A stretch of DNA of 64,000 nucleotides from Psychroserpens damuponensis (GTDB lineage Bacteria > Bacteroidota > Bacteroidia > Flavobacteriales > Flavobacteriaceae). The position numbers and the translations under genes were made by a program. Positions 18,505-28,698 of the stretch are shown one piece after another. Position 1 is the first letter of the stretch, and every line of letters begins with the position of its first letter. The stretch covers positions 236,038 to 300,037 of the forward strand of contig NZ_JXJO01000011.1 in NCBI RefSeq assembly GCF_000826655.1, in the 5' to 3' direction. The notes under the pieces are model-generated. The model was given only the letters and a program-made list of their open reading frames with translations. It was not told the origin of the DNA and searched no databases.

Positions 18505-18706
18505 ATCTCCTAGTAAATTTTTAAGATTTACATCTGTTGCTTTTCAAATGGGAGCAACAATTTGGTTGGGTAATCTCCTGGGAAAATGGCTTGATACAAA
18601 ATATAATCAAGAGTTTTGGGAATCTACGGTTACTTTGCTTTCTGTGTTTATTTCTATGTATCTAGTAATCTCTCAAGTGATTAAAGTTTCAAAACAAGAT
18701 GATTAA
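18455..18706 (+). CDS. AtpZ/AtpI-family ATP synthase accessory membrane protein
   Basis: An 83-residue protein with a basic N-terminus and two membrane helices (about 28-46 and 55-75); AFQMGATIWLGNLLGKWLD matches the AtpZ signature with its conserved Gly and Asp. Members assist Fo assembly or Mg2+ uptake near the ATP synthase, and this gene precedes the atp operon as expected. It overlaps the bactofilin gene by 50 bases and the next gene by 8. The exact start is not certain; later starts would remove only basic residues. Confidence 0.8.
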   Translation: MAIQQRNNRRNDQKKGKSPSKFLRFTSVAFQMGATIWLGNLLGKWLDTKYNQEFWESTVTLLSVFISMYLVISQVIKVSKQDD

Positions 18707-19094
18707 AAAAGTAGTGGTGTTTACAATTGCATTTGTAGTATTGTTTGGTGTTTTATTTTTTTTGCAAAATCTTGTCATAAACAAATCATCGCAAATATTA
18801 AGATTTAATGTATATGATACTAATATGTTTTATGCAGTATCCTCACTCATTATTTGTATTCATTTTGAAATCTTTTCGCATATAAAATCACTACAACCGC
18901 AATTAGGCTTTATTTATTTACCTACCTTATTCATAAAAGGCATCTTGTTTTTTGTGGTGTTTAAGTCGTCTATTTTTAATCAAGAGACCTTAACAATTCA
19001 TGAGCGTTTGCATTTATTGATACCCTTACTTTTGTTTTTAATTTTAGAAGTCTTTTTTATTACACAAATTCTCAAGGAAAACCAGTTAGATTAG
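18699..19094 (+). CDS. Small membrane protein (DUF6168-like) upstream of atpB
   Basis: A 131-residue protein with four membrane helices (about 5-22, 42-60, 70-90, 105-125). It resembles a flavobacterial family placed between atpZ and atpB, where AtpI lies in other bacteria; an AtpI-like role in c-ring assembly is possible but only by position. It overlaps atpZ by eight bases and is separated from atpB by 120 bases carrying a promoter. Confidence 0.7.
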   Translation: MIKKVVVFTIAFVVLFGVLFFLQNLVINKSSQILRFNVYDTNMFYAVSSLIICIHFEIFSHIKSLQPQLGFIYLPTLFIKGILFFVVFKSSIFNQETLTIHERLHLLIPLLLFLILEVFFITQILKENQLD

Positions 19095-19146
19095 TGTTGT
19101 TTTACAAGGACTTAATGTTGTCAAAATATTAAGGTGAAAAAACATA

Positions 19147-19175
19147 TTGTTATTTTAATAATTTCCGTACTTTTG
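19147..19175 (+). promoter_or_regulatory. Promoter of the atp operon
   Basis: TTG at 19147-19149, an 18-base spacer and TACTTTTG at 19168-19175 match the Bacteroidota consensus TTG-N17-21-TAnnTTTG. The atpB start is 39 bases further on. Confidence 0.7.
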
Positions 19176-19214
19176 CACCGAATTTAGAAAGAGTAGTTTT
19201 TTGATTTTATAACA

Positions 19215-20393
19215 ATGAAGATATTTCAACAAAGTTTTAAATTTTTAGCAATTGTAAGTGTACTGTTTTTTTCAACAGCATCATTTGCAAATAGTTCTTC
19301 TGAAGGTGAGGGTCAAATCAGCACCAAAAAAGAAGTAGAGGATTACATTTTACATCACATTCAGGATTCTCATGATTTCTCTTTGTTTTCATACACAAAT
19401 GAGGCAGGAGAACGTAAACATGTTGGTTTTCCATTGCCTGTTATTTTATGGACAAGCAACGGCTTAACAACATTTATGTCGTCTGAGTTTCATCATAACG
19501 ATGATGGTCATGTGATTGTAGAGAAAAACGGGCTCAAATTCGCGAAAATACATTCAAAAATTTACGAGTTAGACGCAGCAGCATCTCAGGTAAGCTTTGA
19601 TGAAGATCATCATGCAACAAATGCTCACAAAGTATTAGATTTTTCTATAACTAAGAGTGTTGTTGGTGTGTTATTGATTGGGTTGTTAATGATCTTCTGG
19701 TTCTCTGGTTTAGCAAGACAATACAAAAACAAACAAATACCAACTGGTTTTGGTCGTGTGTTAGAACCACTTGTTATATATGTAAGAGATGAGATTGCAA
19801 GACCAAACATTGGAGATAAGCATTATAGAAAATTTACAGGTTACTTATTAACGGTATTCTTTTTTATCTGGATCTTAAACTTATTAGGATTAACACCATT
19901 TGGATTTAACGTTACTGGACAATTGGCAGTAACAGCATGTCTAGCAATATTTACGTTAGTTATTTACACGGCAAGTGGTAATAAAGATTACTGGATGCAC
20001 ATGTTATGGATGCCAGACGCACCATGGTGGATTCGTCCTGTATTAGCAATAATAGAACTTGCTGGTGCATTTATCATTAAGCCATTTTCATTATTAGTAC
20101 GTTTGTTTGCTAACATTTCAGCAGGACACATCGTTGTAATGAGTTTAATAGCAATTATGTTTACTTTAAAAGACTCTTTAGGAGTTGCAGGAGCAACAGG
20201 ATTGTCATTTGTGTTGTCATTTTTTATAACATTAATAGAAGTTTTAGTCGCGTTCTTACAAGCGTATATCTTTACAATGCTTTCAGCATTATTTATAGGT
20301 ATGGCTGTGGCAGAACACGATCACGATCACGCTCATGATGAGCATGGTCACGAAGTCCCAGACGCAGAAGATGTGCGTGGAGATTTCATTTAA
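19215..20393 (+). CDS. atpB: ATP synthase F0 subunit a
   Basis: Stator subunit forming the proton half-channels next to the c-ring. The 392-residue Bacteroidota form has an extra N-terminal signal peptide (about 1-25, ending ASFA) and a His-rich periplasmic domain of about 120 residues before the membrane core. The essential arginine lies in SLLVRLFANISAGHIV, followed by the last two helices. The C-terminal tail is His/Asp-rich (AEHDHDHAHDEHGHE), perhaps metal binding. First gene of an atpBEFHAG operon with its own promoter. Confidence 0.95.
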   Translation: MKIFQQSFKFLAIVSVLFFSTASFANSSSEGEGQISTKKEVEDYILHHIQDSHDFSLFSYTNEAGERKHVGFPLPVILWTSNGLTTFMSSEFHHNDDGHVIVEKNGLKFAKIHSKIYELDAAASQVSFDEDHHATNAHKVLDFSITKSVVGVLLIGLLMIFWFSGLARQYKNKQIPTGFGRVLEPLVIYVRDEIARPNIGDKHYRKFTGYLLTVFFFIWILNLLGLTPFGFNVTGQLAVTACLAIFTLVIYTASGNKDYWMHMLWMPDAPWWIRPVLAIIELAGAFIIKPFSLLVRLFANISAGHIVVMSLIAIMFTLKDSLGVAGATGLSFVLSFFITLIEVLVAFLQAYIFTMLSALFIGMAVAEHDHDHAHDEHGHEVPDAEDVRGDFI

Positions 20394-20398
20394 TATGA

Positions 20399-20620
<222 letters not shown>

Positions 20621-20714
20621 GAACCAAATCAACTTACAAAACACTATCCTGTAACGGTTGGTTGCAGGATAGGTTTTAAATTAAAAAAAGAAAAAAACAT
20701 TAAGCATATCTAAA

Positions 20715-21215
20715 ATGGATAAATTACTAAACGATTTTTCACCAGGACTTTTTGTAGTACAAACAATACTACTTTTATTATTGATTTTTATCATGGTGAA
20801 GTTTGCATGGAAACCAATTCTTAATTCATTAAATGAAAGAGAAGAAGGTATACAAGGTGCATTAGACGCAGCTGAAAGCGCAAAGCGTGAAATGGAAAAT
20901 CTTCAAGCAGATAACCAAAAGTTATTGCAAGAAGCAAGATTAGAAAGAGAAGCAATGCTTAAAGAGGCTAGAGAAATGAAAGCTCAGATGATTACTGATG
21001 CTGAAACTCAAGCACAAGCACAAGCTAACAAAATGATTGAGCAAGCACAATTAGCAATTGATAATGAAAAGAAAACTGCCATGGCAGAACTTAAAAATCA
21101 AGTGGCTAACTTATCTGTAGAAATTGCAGAGAAAGTTGTGCGTCAAGAATTATCTAACAAAGACAAACAACTAGAATTAGTTGAGTCTATGTTAAACGAA
21201 ACTAAATTAAACTAA
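20715..21215 (+). CDS. atpF: ATP synthase F0 subunit b
   Basis: Peripheral-stalk subunit of 166 residues: one N-terminal membrane helix (about 12-30, FVVQTILLLLLIFIMVKFAW), the conserved KPILNSLNERE, and a long charged coiled coil to the C-terminus that reaches subunit delta. Length is normal. A 94-base gap from atpE has no obvious terminator with T run, consistent with one operon. Confidence 0.95.
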   Translation: MDKLLNDFSPGLFVVQTILLLLLIFIMVKFAWKPILNSLNEREEGIQGALDAAESAKREMENLQADNQKLLQEARLEREAMLKEAREMKAQMITDAETQAQAQANKMIEQAQLAIDNEKKTAMAELKNQVANLSVEIAEKVVRQELSNKDKQLELVESMLNETKLN

Positions 21216-21264
21216 TAATCATAACCTATTCTTTTTCTTCGGAAATTGGATGTAAAAAAAGATT

Positions 21265-21801
21265 ATGGCAGGAACAAGAGCAGCAATTCGTTATGCAAAA
21301 GCAGTTTTAAGTTTGGCTCAAGAGCAAAAACTTGAAGACACTATTAATTCAGACATGAAATTAATAGCATCAACTATTGCAGATAGTAAAGAATTAAAAC
21401 TGACGCTTCAAAATCCTGTGGTACGCTCTTCAGTAAAAAAATCTATCCTATTAGAGGTATTCAAAAATTTAAATCCGTTATCTGCTAAACTTGTAGATAC
21501 ATTGATTGAAAATAAAAGAATCTCTTCAATTGGTGATGTTGCTACGCAGTACAATGAACTTTACGATCAGTTAAAAGAAACGCAAGTTGCTACAGTAACT
21601 ACAGCAGTTGAATTATCTGATGATTTAAGAACGAAGGTTTTAGCAAAATTAAAAGAGCTTACAGGAAAAGAAGTTGAGATCAATAGTGTTATTGATCCAA
21701 GCATATTAGGAGGCTTCATATTACGTATTGGAGATATTCAATACAATGCAAGTGTTGCTAATAAATTGAATACATTAAAAAGAGAGTTTACATTAAATTA
21801 A
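21265..21801 (+). CDS. atpH: ATP synthase F1 subunit delta
   Basis: Connects the peripheral stalk to the alpha3beta3 head. The 178-residue protein has the N-terminal helical domain (RAAIRYAKAVLSLAQEQ) and the conserved C-terminal signature DPSILGGFILRIGD. An octamer copy (CTTCGGAA, 21237) lies just before its start. The 53-base gap to atpA contains a small GC-rich inverted repeat, CGACG/CGTCG at 21816-21827. Confidence 0.95.
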   Translation: MAGTRAAIRYAKAVLSLAQEQKLEDTINSDMKLIASTIADSKELKLTLQNPVVRSSVKKSILLEVFKNLNPLSAKLVDTLIENKRISSIGDVATQYNELYDQLKETQVATVTTAVELSDDLRTKVLAKLKELTGKEVEINSVIDPSILGGFILRIGDIQYNASVANKLNTLKREFTLN

Positions 21802-21854
21802 ATAGAATTCGATCACGACGCTCGTCGAAGTGAACGTCTAAAATCTAAATAAAG

Positions 21855-23435
21855 ATGGCAGAAGTAAAACCAGCTGAGATATCAGCAATCTTAAAACAAC
21901 AACTATCAGGTTTTGAAGCAGGAGCTTCATTAGACGAAGTTGGAACAGTATTAACAGTAGGTGATGGTATTGTACGTGCTTACGGATTAGCTAATGCACA
22001 ATATGGTGAATTAGTTGAATTTGAAGGTGGTACAGAAGGTATCGTACTTAACCTTGAAGAAGATAACGTTGGTATTGTATTGTTAGGAACTTCAATAGGA
22101 GTAAAAGAAGGATCTACAGTAAAACGTACATCTCGTATCGCATCTGTAAAAGTAGGTGAAGGTATTGTAGGTCGTGTGGTAGATACTTTAGGTAATCCAA
22201 TTGATGGTAAAGGACCAATTACAGGAGATACTTATGAAATGCCTTTAGAGCGTAAAGCGCCTGGTGTTATTTATAGAGAGCCTGTAACAGAACCATTACA
22301 AACAGGAATTAAGGCTATTGATGCTATGATTCCAGTAGGTAGAGGTCAACGTGAGTTGGTTATTGGTGACCGTCAAACTGGTAAAACTACAGTTTGTATT
22401 GATGCGATCTTAAATCAAAAAGAATTTTACGATGCAGGAAATCCTGTATATTGTATATATGTTGCTGTTGGTCAAAAGGCTTCTACAGTGGCTTTAATTG
22501 CTAAAACTCTAGAAGAAAAAGGAGCATTAGCTTACACAACTATAGTGGCTGCAAATGCATCAGATCCTGCTGCAATGCAAGTGTATGCACCAATGACAGG
22601 AGCATCTATTGGAGAGTATTTTAGAGATACTGGTAGACCAGCGTTAATTGTATTTGATGATTTATCAAAGCAAGCCGTTGCTTATCGTGAAGTTTCTTTA
22701 TTATTAAGACGTCCACCAGGACGTGAAGCATATCCTGGAGATGTATTTTATTTACACTCTAGATTATTAGAGCGTTCTGCAAAAATCATCAATAACGATG
22801 CAATTGCTAAAGAAATGAACGATCTTCCAGATACATTAAAACCAATGGTAAAAGGTGGTGGTTCTTTAACTGCATTACCAATTATCGAAACTCAAGCAGG
22901 TGATGTTTCTGCATATATCCCAACAAACGTAATTTCTATTACTGACGGTCAAATTTTCTTAGATGGAGATTTATTTAACTCTGGTGTTCGTCCAGCAATT
23001 AACGTAGGTATTTCTGTATCTCGTGTTGGTGGTAATGCACAGATTAAATCAATGAAAAAAGTATCTGGTACATTAAAATTAGATCAAGCTCAGTATCGTG
23101 AATTAGAAGCGTTCGCTAAGTTTGGTTCAGATTTAGATGCTGTAACTTTAAATGTAATTGAAAAAGGTAAACGTAACGTTGAAATCTTAAAGCAAGCTCA
23201 AAATGATCCGTTTACAGTTGAAGATCAAGTTGCAATTATTTATGCAGGATCTAAAAACTTATTAAAAGATGTACCTGTTAATAAAGTTAAAGAATTTGAA
23301 AGAGATTTCATCGAGTTCTTAAAAGCGAAACATGCTGATGTATTAAGCACGTTAAAAGCAGGAAAATTAACTGATGAAGTTACAGATACATTAATTACTG
23401 TAGCTAAAGATTTATCAGGGAAATATAGAGCATAA
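21855..23435 (+). CDS. atpA: ATP synthase F1 subunit alpha
   Basis: Regulatory nucleotide-binding subunit of the F1 head, 526 residues. Walker A is GDRQTGKT (about 171-178), the [12 protein letters not shown]alker B region follows, and the alpha-specific [29 protein letters not shown] is intact. The N-terminal barrel and C-terminal helical domains are full length. No frameshift or odd base use. Confidence 0.98.
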   Translation: MAEVKPAEISAILKQQLSGFEAGASLDEVGTVLTVGDGIVRAYGLANAQYGELVEFEGGTEGIVLNLEEDNVGIVLLGTSIGVKEGSTVKRTSRIASVKVGEGIVGRVVDTLGNPIDGKGPITGDTYEMPLERKAPGVIYREPVTEPLQTGIKAIDAMIPVGRGQRELVIGDRQTGKTTVCIDAILNQKEFYDAGNPVYCIYVAVGQKASTVALIAKTLEEKGALAYTTIVAANASDPAAMQVYAPMTGASIGEYFRDTGRPALIVFDDLSKQAVAYREVSLLLRRPPGREAYPGDVFYLHSRLLERSAKIINNDAIAKEMNDLPDTLKPMVKGGGSLTALPIIETQAGDVSAYIPTNVISITDGQIFLDGDLFNSGVRPAINVGISVSRVGGNAQIKSMKKVSGTLKLDQAQYRELEAFAKFGSDLDAVTLNVIEKGKRNVEILKQAQNDPFTVEDQVAIIYAGSKNLLKDVPVNKVKEFERDFIEFLKAKHADVLSTLKAGKLTDEVTDTLITVAKDLSGKYRA

Positions 23436-23486
23436 TTAACATTCCTGTTATGTAACAGTAACAGGAATATTTTCATATTTTGAAAT

Positions 23487-24347
23487 ATGGCTAATCTTAA
23501 AGAAATACGTAATAGAATATCTTCAGTATCGTCAACGATGCAAATTACTAGTGCCATGAAAATGGTATCTGCTGCAAAGTTGAAGAAAGCTCAAGATGCA
23601 ATTACAGCAATGCGTCCGTATTCTGACAAGTTAACTGAACTCTTACAGAGTTTAAGTTCAACATTAGAAGGGGATTCTGCAAGTGTATTTGCTGAGCAAC
23701 GCGAAGTTAAAAAAGTACTACTTGTAGCAATTACTTCAAATAGAGGTCTTGCAGGTGCTTTTAATTCTAATATCATTAAAGAGGTTACTAACCTATCCAA
23801 AACTAAGTACGCTAATCAAGAAGTGTCTTATGTAGCTATTGGTAAAAAGGCAAATGACGCATTTAAAAAAACAAACAATGTTATCGCTAATAAGAGTGAA
23901 GTCTTTGATGATTTAACTTTTGATAATGTTGCTGAAATTTCAGAAATGCTCATGGAAAAATTTGTTATTGGTGATTTTGATAAAATTGAAATCGTTTATA
24001 ACAAGTTTAAAAACGCTGCAACTCAAATTGTAATGACAGAACAATTTTTACCAATTGTTCCTATGGAAGGAGAGGCAAATACAAACACAGATTATACGTT
24101 TGAACCTTCAAAAGAAGAAATCGTTGAGCAATTAATTCCGAAGTCATTAAAAACACAATTATACAAATCTATTAGAGATAGTTTTGCGTCAGAACATGGT
24201 GCTCGTATGACTGCGATGCATAAAGCAACAGATAATGCAACAGAATTGAGAGATCAATTGAAGTTAACTTATAACAAAGCACGTCAAGCTGCAATTACAA
24301 ACGAAATCCTTGAGATCGTTGGTGGAGCAGAAGCCTTGAATAACTAG
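23487..24347 (+). CDS. atpG: ATP synthase F1 subunit gamma
   Basis: Central rotor shaft, 286 residues. N-terminal coiled coil ANLKEIRNRISSVSSTMQIT-type sequence with KMVSAAKLKKAQ, the Rossmann-like middle (SNRGLAGAFNSNI) and the C-terminal helix ending ARQAAITNEILEIVGGAEAL are all present. It is the last gene of the cluster and is followed by a strong terminator; atpD and atpC are not here, as is usual in Bacteroidota. Confidence 0.97.
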   Translation: MANLKEIRNRISSVSSTMQITSAMKMVSAAKLKKAQDAITAMRPYSDKLTELLQSLSSTLEGDSASVFAEQREVKKVLLVAITSNRGLAGAFNSNIIKEVTNLSKTKYANQEVSYVAIGKKANDAFKKTNNVIANKSEVFDDLTFDNVAEISEMLMEKFVIGDFDKIEIVYNKFKNAATQIVMTEQFLPIVPMEGEANTNTDYTFEPSKEEIVEQLIPKSLKTQLYKSIRDSFASEHGARMTAMHKATDNATELRDQLKLTYNKARQAAITNEILEIVGGAEALNN

Positions 24348-24390
24348 TCTATAATTTATTAGATAAGCATAACGTCTTATCATATTAGTT

Positions 24391-24420
24391 AAGTCCAACT
24401 TTATGAGTTGGACTTTTTTT
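24391..24420 (+). terminator. Rho-independent terminator of the atp operon
   Basis: Perfect 9-bp stem AAGTCCAAC / GTTGGACTT with a 7-base loop, running into T7. Confidence 0.92.
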
Positions 24421-24465
24421 ATGGCATTAATTTTGAAATTGTATCTTTATAACGTTTAAAATCTT

Positions 24466-25002
24466 ATGATGAAATTTTTAAAACAAACCTCGTTTCTATT
24501 AGTAATGTTAATTCTTATGGTAACTGTTTCGCAATGCTCAACAGCACAAAAATTGCAACAGAAAGCGCCAGTTCAATTTGGCGATGTATACGTTCAAAAA
24601 TGGATAGCTGGTATCAAAGGTGGTGGATCGGGTATTAACCTCTTTATTGAAACCAATTCAAACACAAACGAGAATATAGTATTTGATTCGGTTTATTTTA
24701 GAGGTAGACATGTGAAACTTGAGATTACAAAAACAGCAAACGGGTTACTATATATAGGACGTTTTAACACATCAATAAATCAACATAAGGATATCATATT
24801 GAGTAGTGATCCAAAAGAAGAATATGGTAATCAGTTACCCAAAAATACAACTGTTATTCCTTTTGAATTAATGAATGATGAATGTGTAGTGCGTTATATT
24901 GTAGATAATAAAACATTGTATTACAAGATTACGAATGTTAAGGAAAAAGAATCTTTAAACTATCCAAGTGCTCCACCAAATAATACTTTAATACGTAATT
25001 AA
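24466..25002 (+). CDS. Predicted lipoprotein, unknown function (paralog A)
   Basis: A 178-residue exported lipoprotein: hydrophobic signal followed by lipobox VSQC (Cys about 25), then a beta-rich domain. The sequence KLQQKAPVQFGDVYVQKWIAG and ENIVFDSVYFRGR matches corresponding parts of the next gene product, so the two are tandem paralogs. No enzymatic motif is seen. A TATCTTTA box at 24442 may be its promoter, since the atp terminator lies directly upstream. Confidence 0.7.
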   Translation: MMKFLKQTSFLLVMLILMVTVSQCSTAQKLQQKAPVQFGDVYVQKWIAGIKGGGSGINLFIETNSNTNENIVFDSVYFRGRHVKLEITKTANGLLYIGRFNTSINQHKDIILSSDPKEEYGNQLPKNTTVIPFELMNDECVVRYIVDNKTLYYKITNVKEKESLNYPSAPPNNTLIRN

Positions 25003-25018
25003 TCACTACTTTAACTAT

Positions 25019-25480
25019 ATGAATGCTTCAAAATCTATATGTTATGGTTTCATAGTTGTATTTCTAATGCTCTTTAGTTGCTCCAATGCATACAAGCTAC
25101 AAAAAACAACTCCAATCCAATATTCTAGAGCTTATTTCCAAAATTGGACTAGTGCTATTAAAATTGGAAGTTCTGGGTATAATTTCCACATTGCTAATTT
25201 AACACCTACACAAAACATTGTTATTGATAGTGTGTTTTTTAGAAACCTAAAAGGACGATTAATGCCTTCTAAAGGTAAATACATTTGCCAGTTAATAAAA
25301 CGAAATTCAATAAGTGAAGGCCATGGTTTGAATACGCTAAAGGACTTTCCTTTTGATATCACTAATAGAGAATGTGTAATTAGTTATCGAGATCATGGTG
25401 AAACGAAATATTTCAAAATAAGTAATGTTATTGAAAACGAAGGGATTTACTATGAAGAAGGACCTTTAGAGATGCAATAA
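25019..25480 (+). CDS. Predicted lipoprotein, unknown function (paralog B)
   Basis: A 153-residue lipoprotein with lipobox LFSC (Cys about 21) after a short signal. It shares with its upstream neighbour the KLQKTTPIQYSRAYFQNW and QNIVIDSVFFRN segments and overall length, indicating a tandem duplication followed by divergence. Sixteen bases separate the two genes, so they are probably co-transcribed. Function unknown; sequence looks like a small beta-sandwich but this is only an impression. Confidence 0.7.
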   Translation: MNASKSICYGFIVVFLMLFSCSNAYKLQKTTPIQYSRAYFQNWTSAIKIGSSGYNFHIANLTPTQNIVIDSVFFRNLKGRLMPSKGKYICQLIKRNSISEGHGLNTLKDFPFDITNRECVISYRDHGETKYFKISNVIENEGIYYEEGPLEMQ

Positions 25481-25537
25481 CTTATCTTTGGTTCACATTT
25501 GCTAAAAACGTATTTTTAGCCTAACAAAATTAACCCC

Positions 25538-27001
25538 TTGAGTGCATTAAAATCTCTTTTTAAACAAACCTTTATATATGGTTTAGCCACGGTTTTACCG
25601 AGAATGTTAAGCTTTTTATTAGTGCCTCTTTATACCACAGATGGTGTGTTATCATCTGTTGCAGAGTACGGTAAAGTATCTGTGATTTTCTCTTATTTTG
25701 TATTATTCAATGTTATTTTGGCTTACGGTATGGAAACCGCTTTCTTTAGATTTTTTAATAAAGAAGACGATAAGGATAGCGTTATTAGTACTTCAGCTAT
25801 TTCTTTAATTATATCCTCATTAGGCTTTTTTGCGCTTGCTCTCATATTTCAGAATCAAATAGCATCATTAATTCAAATCGATGTTAAATACATCAATCTT
25901 GTAATCTGGATTTTACTCTTAGACGCCTTAGTGATTATTCCATTTGCTTGGTTACGAGCTACGGTACAACCCATGCGTTACGCCATTATTAAAATTCTAA
26001 ATGTTGCTATAAATCTTGGGCTAAACTTATTTTTCTTATTGTGGCTCACAAATTTATCTTATGGAAACTCTATATTTCATAGTATTTGTAGAGACAATTT
26101 TGAAATTAGTTACATTTTTATTGCTAATTTAATAGCCAGTGCTGTCACCTTGGTTTTAGTAGCCTCATTTTACTTAAAAATTAAATATAAGTTTGATTCA
26201 AAACTTTGGAAAACCATGTTTCGTTACGCGTTTCCTGTTTTAGTGGCAGGTGTTGCATTTTCAATTAATGAGACTTTTGATCGTATTTTATTAGATCGAT
26301 TATTACCTCCAGATATTGCCGAAACCGAAATAGGTATGTACTCAGCCTGTTATAAATTAGCCTTGTTTATGACCTTATTTGCAACAGCATATCGGTTAGG
26401 AATAGAACCCTTTTTCTTTAGTCATGCTAAAACAGAAAACCCACAAAAAAATTATGCCAAAATATTAGAATTTTTCGTTGCATTTGGCTCCATAATTTTA
26501 CTAGCGGTCGTTGTATTTGCTGATGTTTTAAAACCATATATAGTAAGAAGCGAAGCTTATTGGGAAGCCATGTGGGTTGTACCAATAATTTTGTTAGCAA
26601 ATTTTTGCTTAGGGATTTATCATAACCTTTCGGTTTGGTATAAAATTACAGATAGAACTAAATTTGGAGCCTATATCTCTATCGTTGGAGCCATTGTAAC
26701 CTTGGCTATAAATATTATATTTATTAAAACATATAGTTATAAAGCATCAGCAATAGCCACATTAGTCGCTTATACCATTATGATGGTATTATCTTATTAC
26801 TTCGGAAAGAAATACTACCCAATCCCATACAACCTAAAAAAAATAGGATTATATCTCGTACTTTCTGTGAGCATGTCTGTGCTTTCATTCTACTATTTTA
26901 GAGGCAATTATCTTATAGGAATTTCAATGTTAATTGTATTTTTGGCTATTGTATTCTTTTCAGAACAAAAAGAACTGAAACAACTATTAAAAACCCGTTA
27001 A
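25538..27001 (+). CDS. Oligosaccharide flippase (MATE/Wzx-like)
   Basis: A 487-residue inner-membrane protein with about 14 hydrophobic helices, expected to flip lipid-linked oligosaccharides to the periplasmic face. It starts SALKSLFKQTFIYGLATVLPRML, the amphipathic start and first helix typical of polysaccharide flippases. The start is TTG at 25538. A TATTTTTA box about 20 bases upstream could be its promoter. dut follows 35 bases later. The glycan carried is unknown. Confidence 0.85.
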   Translation: MSALKSLFKQTFIYGLATVLPRMLSFLLVPLYTTDGVLSSVAEYGKVSVIFSYFVLFNVILAYGMETAFFRFFNKEDDKDSVISTSAISLIISSLGFFALALIFQNQIASLIQIDVKYINLVIWILLLDALVIIPFAWLRATVQPMRYAIIKILNVAINLGLNLFFLLWLTNLSYGNSIFHSICRDNFEISYIFIANLIASAVTLVLVASFYLKIKYKFDSKLWKTMFRYAFPVLVAGVAFSINETFDRILLDRLLPPDIAETEIGMYSACYKLALFMTLFATAYRLGIEPFFFSHAKTENPQKNYAKILEFFVAFGSIILLAVVVFADVLKPYIVRSEAYWEAMWVVPIILLANFCLGIYHNLSVWYKITDRTKFGAYISIVGAIVTLAINIIFIKTYSYKASAIATLVAYTIMMVLSYYFGKKYYPIPYNLKKIGLYLVLSVSMSVLSFYYFRGNYLIGISMLIVFLAIVFFSEQKELKQLLKTR

Positions 27002-27036
27002 CTTGTTATCTAGAGTGAAACGAAGCATTTAAAATC

Positions 27037-27471
27037 ATGAACATTAAAATAATAAACAAATCTAATCACAATCTACCACACTACGAAACTATGGCTTCGG
27101 CAGGAATGGATTTGAGGGCAAGTATCTCAGAACCTAGAATATTAAAACCTTTAGAGCGTAGTATTGTTGGTACAGGACTTTTTATAGAATTACCTGTTGG
27201 TATCGAGGCTCAGGTAAGACCACGAAGCGGTTTAGCAGCAAAAAAGGGAATTACAGTTCTCAATGCTCCTGGAACCATAGACGCAGATTATAGAGGAGAA
27301 ATAGGCGTCATTTTAGTAAATTTGTCTAATGAAGATTTCACCATCAATAATGGCGAGCGTATTGCACAATTAGTCATAGCAAAACATGAACGTGCAGAGT
27401 GGACTGAAGTTAAAGCACTATCTGAAACAGATCGAGGCGAAGGTGGTTTTGGTAGTACAGGAATGTCTTAG
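27037..27471 (+). CDS. dut: dUTP diphosphatase
   Basis: Trimeric dUTPase hydrolysing dUTP to dUMP, keeping uracil out of DNA and feeding dTMP synthesis. All five motifs are visible in 144 residues: AGMDLRA (1), [10 protein letters not shown] (2), [14 protein letters not shown] (3), ERIAQLVI (4) and [10 protein letters not shown] (5). Length is normal. It lies between a flippase and a sugar nucleotidyltransferase. Confidence 0.97.
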   Translation: MNIKIINKSNHNLPHYETMASAGMDLRASISEPRILKPLERSIVGTGLFIELPVGIEAQVRPRSGLAAKKGITVLNAPGTIDADYRGEIGVILVNLSNEDFTINNGERIAQLVIAKHERAEWTEVKALSETDRGEGGFGSTGMS

Positions 27472-27606
27472 TATTTTCTGTAAGATTTTAAAAACCATGT
27501 AGTCATTATTTGATTAAGATTAGATTATTTAATCGTATCCAAAAGCATAAATAAAATTAAATTGAATAGATTTCCGTTTTCACGGAAACGAAAAACAAAT
27601 TTTTCG

Positions 27607-28626
27607 ATGAAAATAATAGTACCAATGGCAGGACGAGGTTCTCGTTTAAGACCACATAGTTTAACAGTACCAAAACCATTAATTCCTGTTGCAGGACAGC
27701 CAATAGTACATCGTTTGGTAAAAGATATTGCTAAAGTTTTAAAGCAACCTGTAGATGAAATCGCCTTTGTTTTAGGTGATCCAGCTTGGTTTGGTGATGA
27801 TGTTGTTGACAGTTTAAAAGCCTTAGCAACAAGTTTAGGTGCAAAACCGTCAATTTACCGTCAAGATCAACCTCTAGGAACGGGACATGCCATTATGTGT
27901 GCAAAACCATCATTGTCTGGACCTGCTGTGGTAGCTTATGCAGATACATTAATTCGTGCAGAGTTTGATTTAGATCAAAATGCAGATAGTGTTATTTGGA
28001 CTAAAAAAGTCGCAAACCCTGAAGCTTATGGAGTTGTAAAACTTAATGATAATCATGAGATTGTTGAATTAGTTGAAAAACCTGAAACCTTTGTAAGTGA
28101 TCAAGCCGTTATTGGAATTTACTATTTTAAAGACGTAGCAGTTTTAAAAGATAAATTGCAAGAAGTTCTTGATGAGAATGTGATGAATGGCGGAGAATAT
28201 CAAATAAACGATGGTATTAAGCGTATGATGGCAGATGGTAAAATATTTAAAACAGGTACTGTTGATGAGTGGATGGACTGCGGAAACAAAAACGTAACTC
28301 TAGATACCAACACAAGAATGCTAGGCTTTTTAAAAGCAGATAATGAAGAGCAAATGATTGCGACCTCTGTGAAAAATAATAATTCTACAATCATTGAACC
28401 TTGTTATATTGGTGAAAATGTAGAATTAAATAACGCTACTATAGGTCCAAATGTATCTATTGGTAATAATTGCGTTATAGAAAACACAAGCGTTAAAAAT
28501 AGCTTAATACAAAACCATACAAGTATTAAAAATGCTACTTTAGACAATGCAATGATTGGAAATCACGTGACATACAATGGCAATTTTAAAGCCATTAGTA
28601 TTGGCGATTATTCTGTGTTAGAATAA
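27607..28626 (+). CDS. Sugar nucleotidyltransferase (glucose-1-phosphate thymidylyltransferase-like)
   Basis: A 339-residue enzyme that would activate a sugar-1-phosphate to an NDP-sugar. The N-terminal Rossmann-like domain has PMAGRGSRLRPHSLTVPKPL with the nucleotide-binding and catalytic Arg/Lys. The C-terminal part (about 245-335) has hexapeptide repeats of a left-handed beta-helix (NATIGPNVSIGNNCVI). ATG 27607 is chosen because family sequence begins directly after it; the frame extends to 27562, but that stretch contains an inverted repeat (TTTCCG/CGGAAA at about 27580-27597) and encodes no family sequence. Substrate not certain. Confidence 0.88.
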   Translation: MKIIVPMAGRGSRLRPHSLTVPKPLIPVAGQPIVHRLVKDIAKVLKQPVDEIAFVLGDPAWFGDDVVDSLKALATSLGAKPSIYRQDQPLGTGHAIMCAKPSLSGPAVVAYADTLIRAEFDLDQNADSVIWTKKVANPEAYGVVKLNDNHEIVELVEKPETFVSDQAVIGIYYFKDVAVLKDKLQEVLDENVMNGGEYQINDGIKRMMADGKIFKTGTVDEWMDCGNKNVTLDTNTRMLGFLKADNEEQMIATSVKNNNSTIIEPCYIGENVELNNATIGPNVSIGNNCVIENTSVKNSLIQNHTSIKNATLDNAMIGNHVTYNGNFKAISIGDYSVLE

Positions 28627-28698
28627 GTATTGAAATGTCATTCAAAACGCAGCGAAGATTTTTTTTAAAACCTTAAAAACCTCTTTGTTTAATAACAA

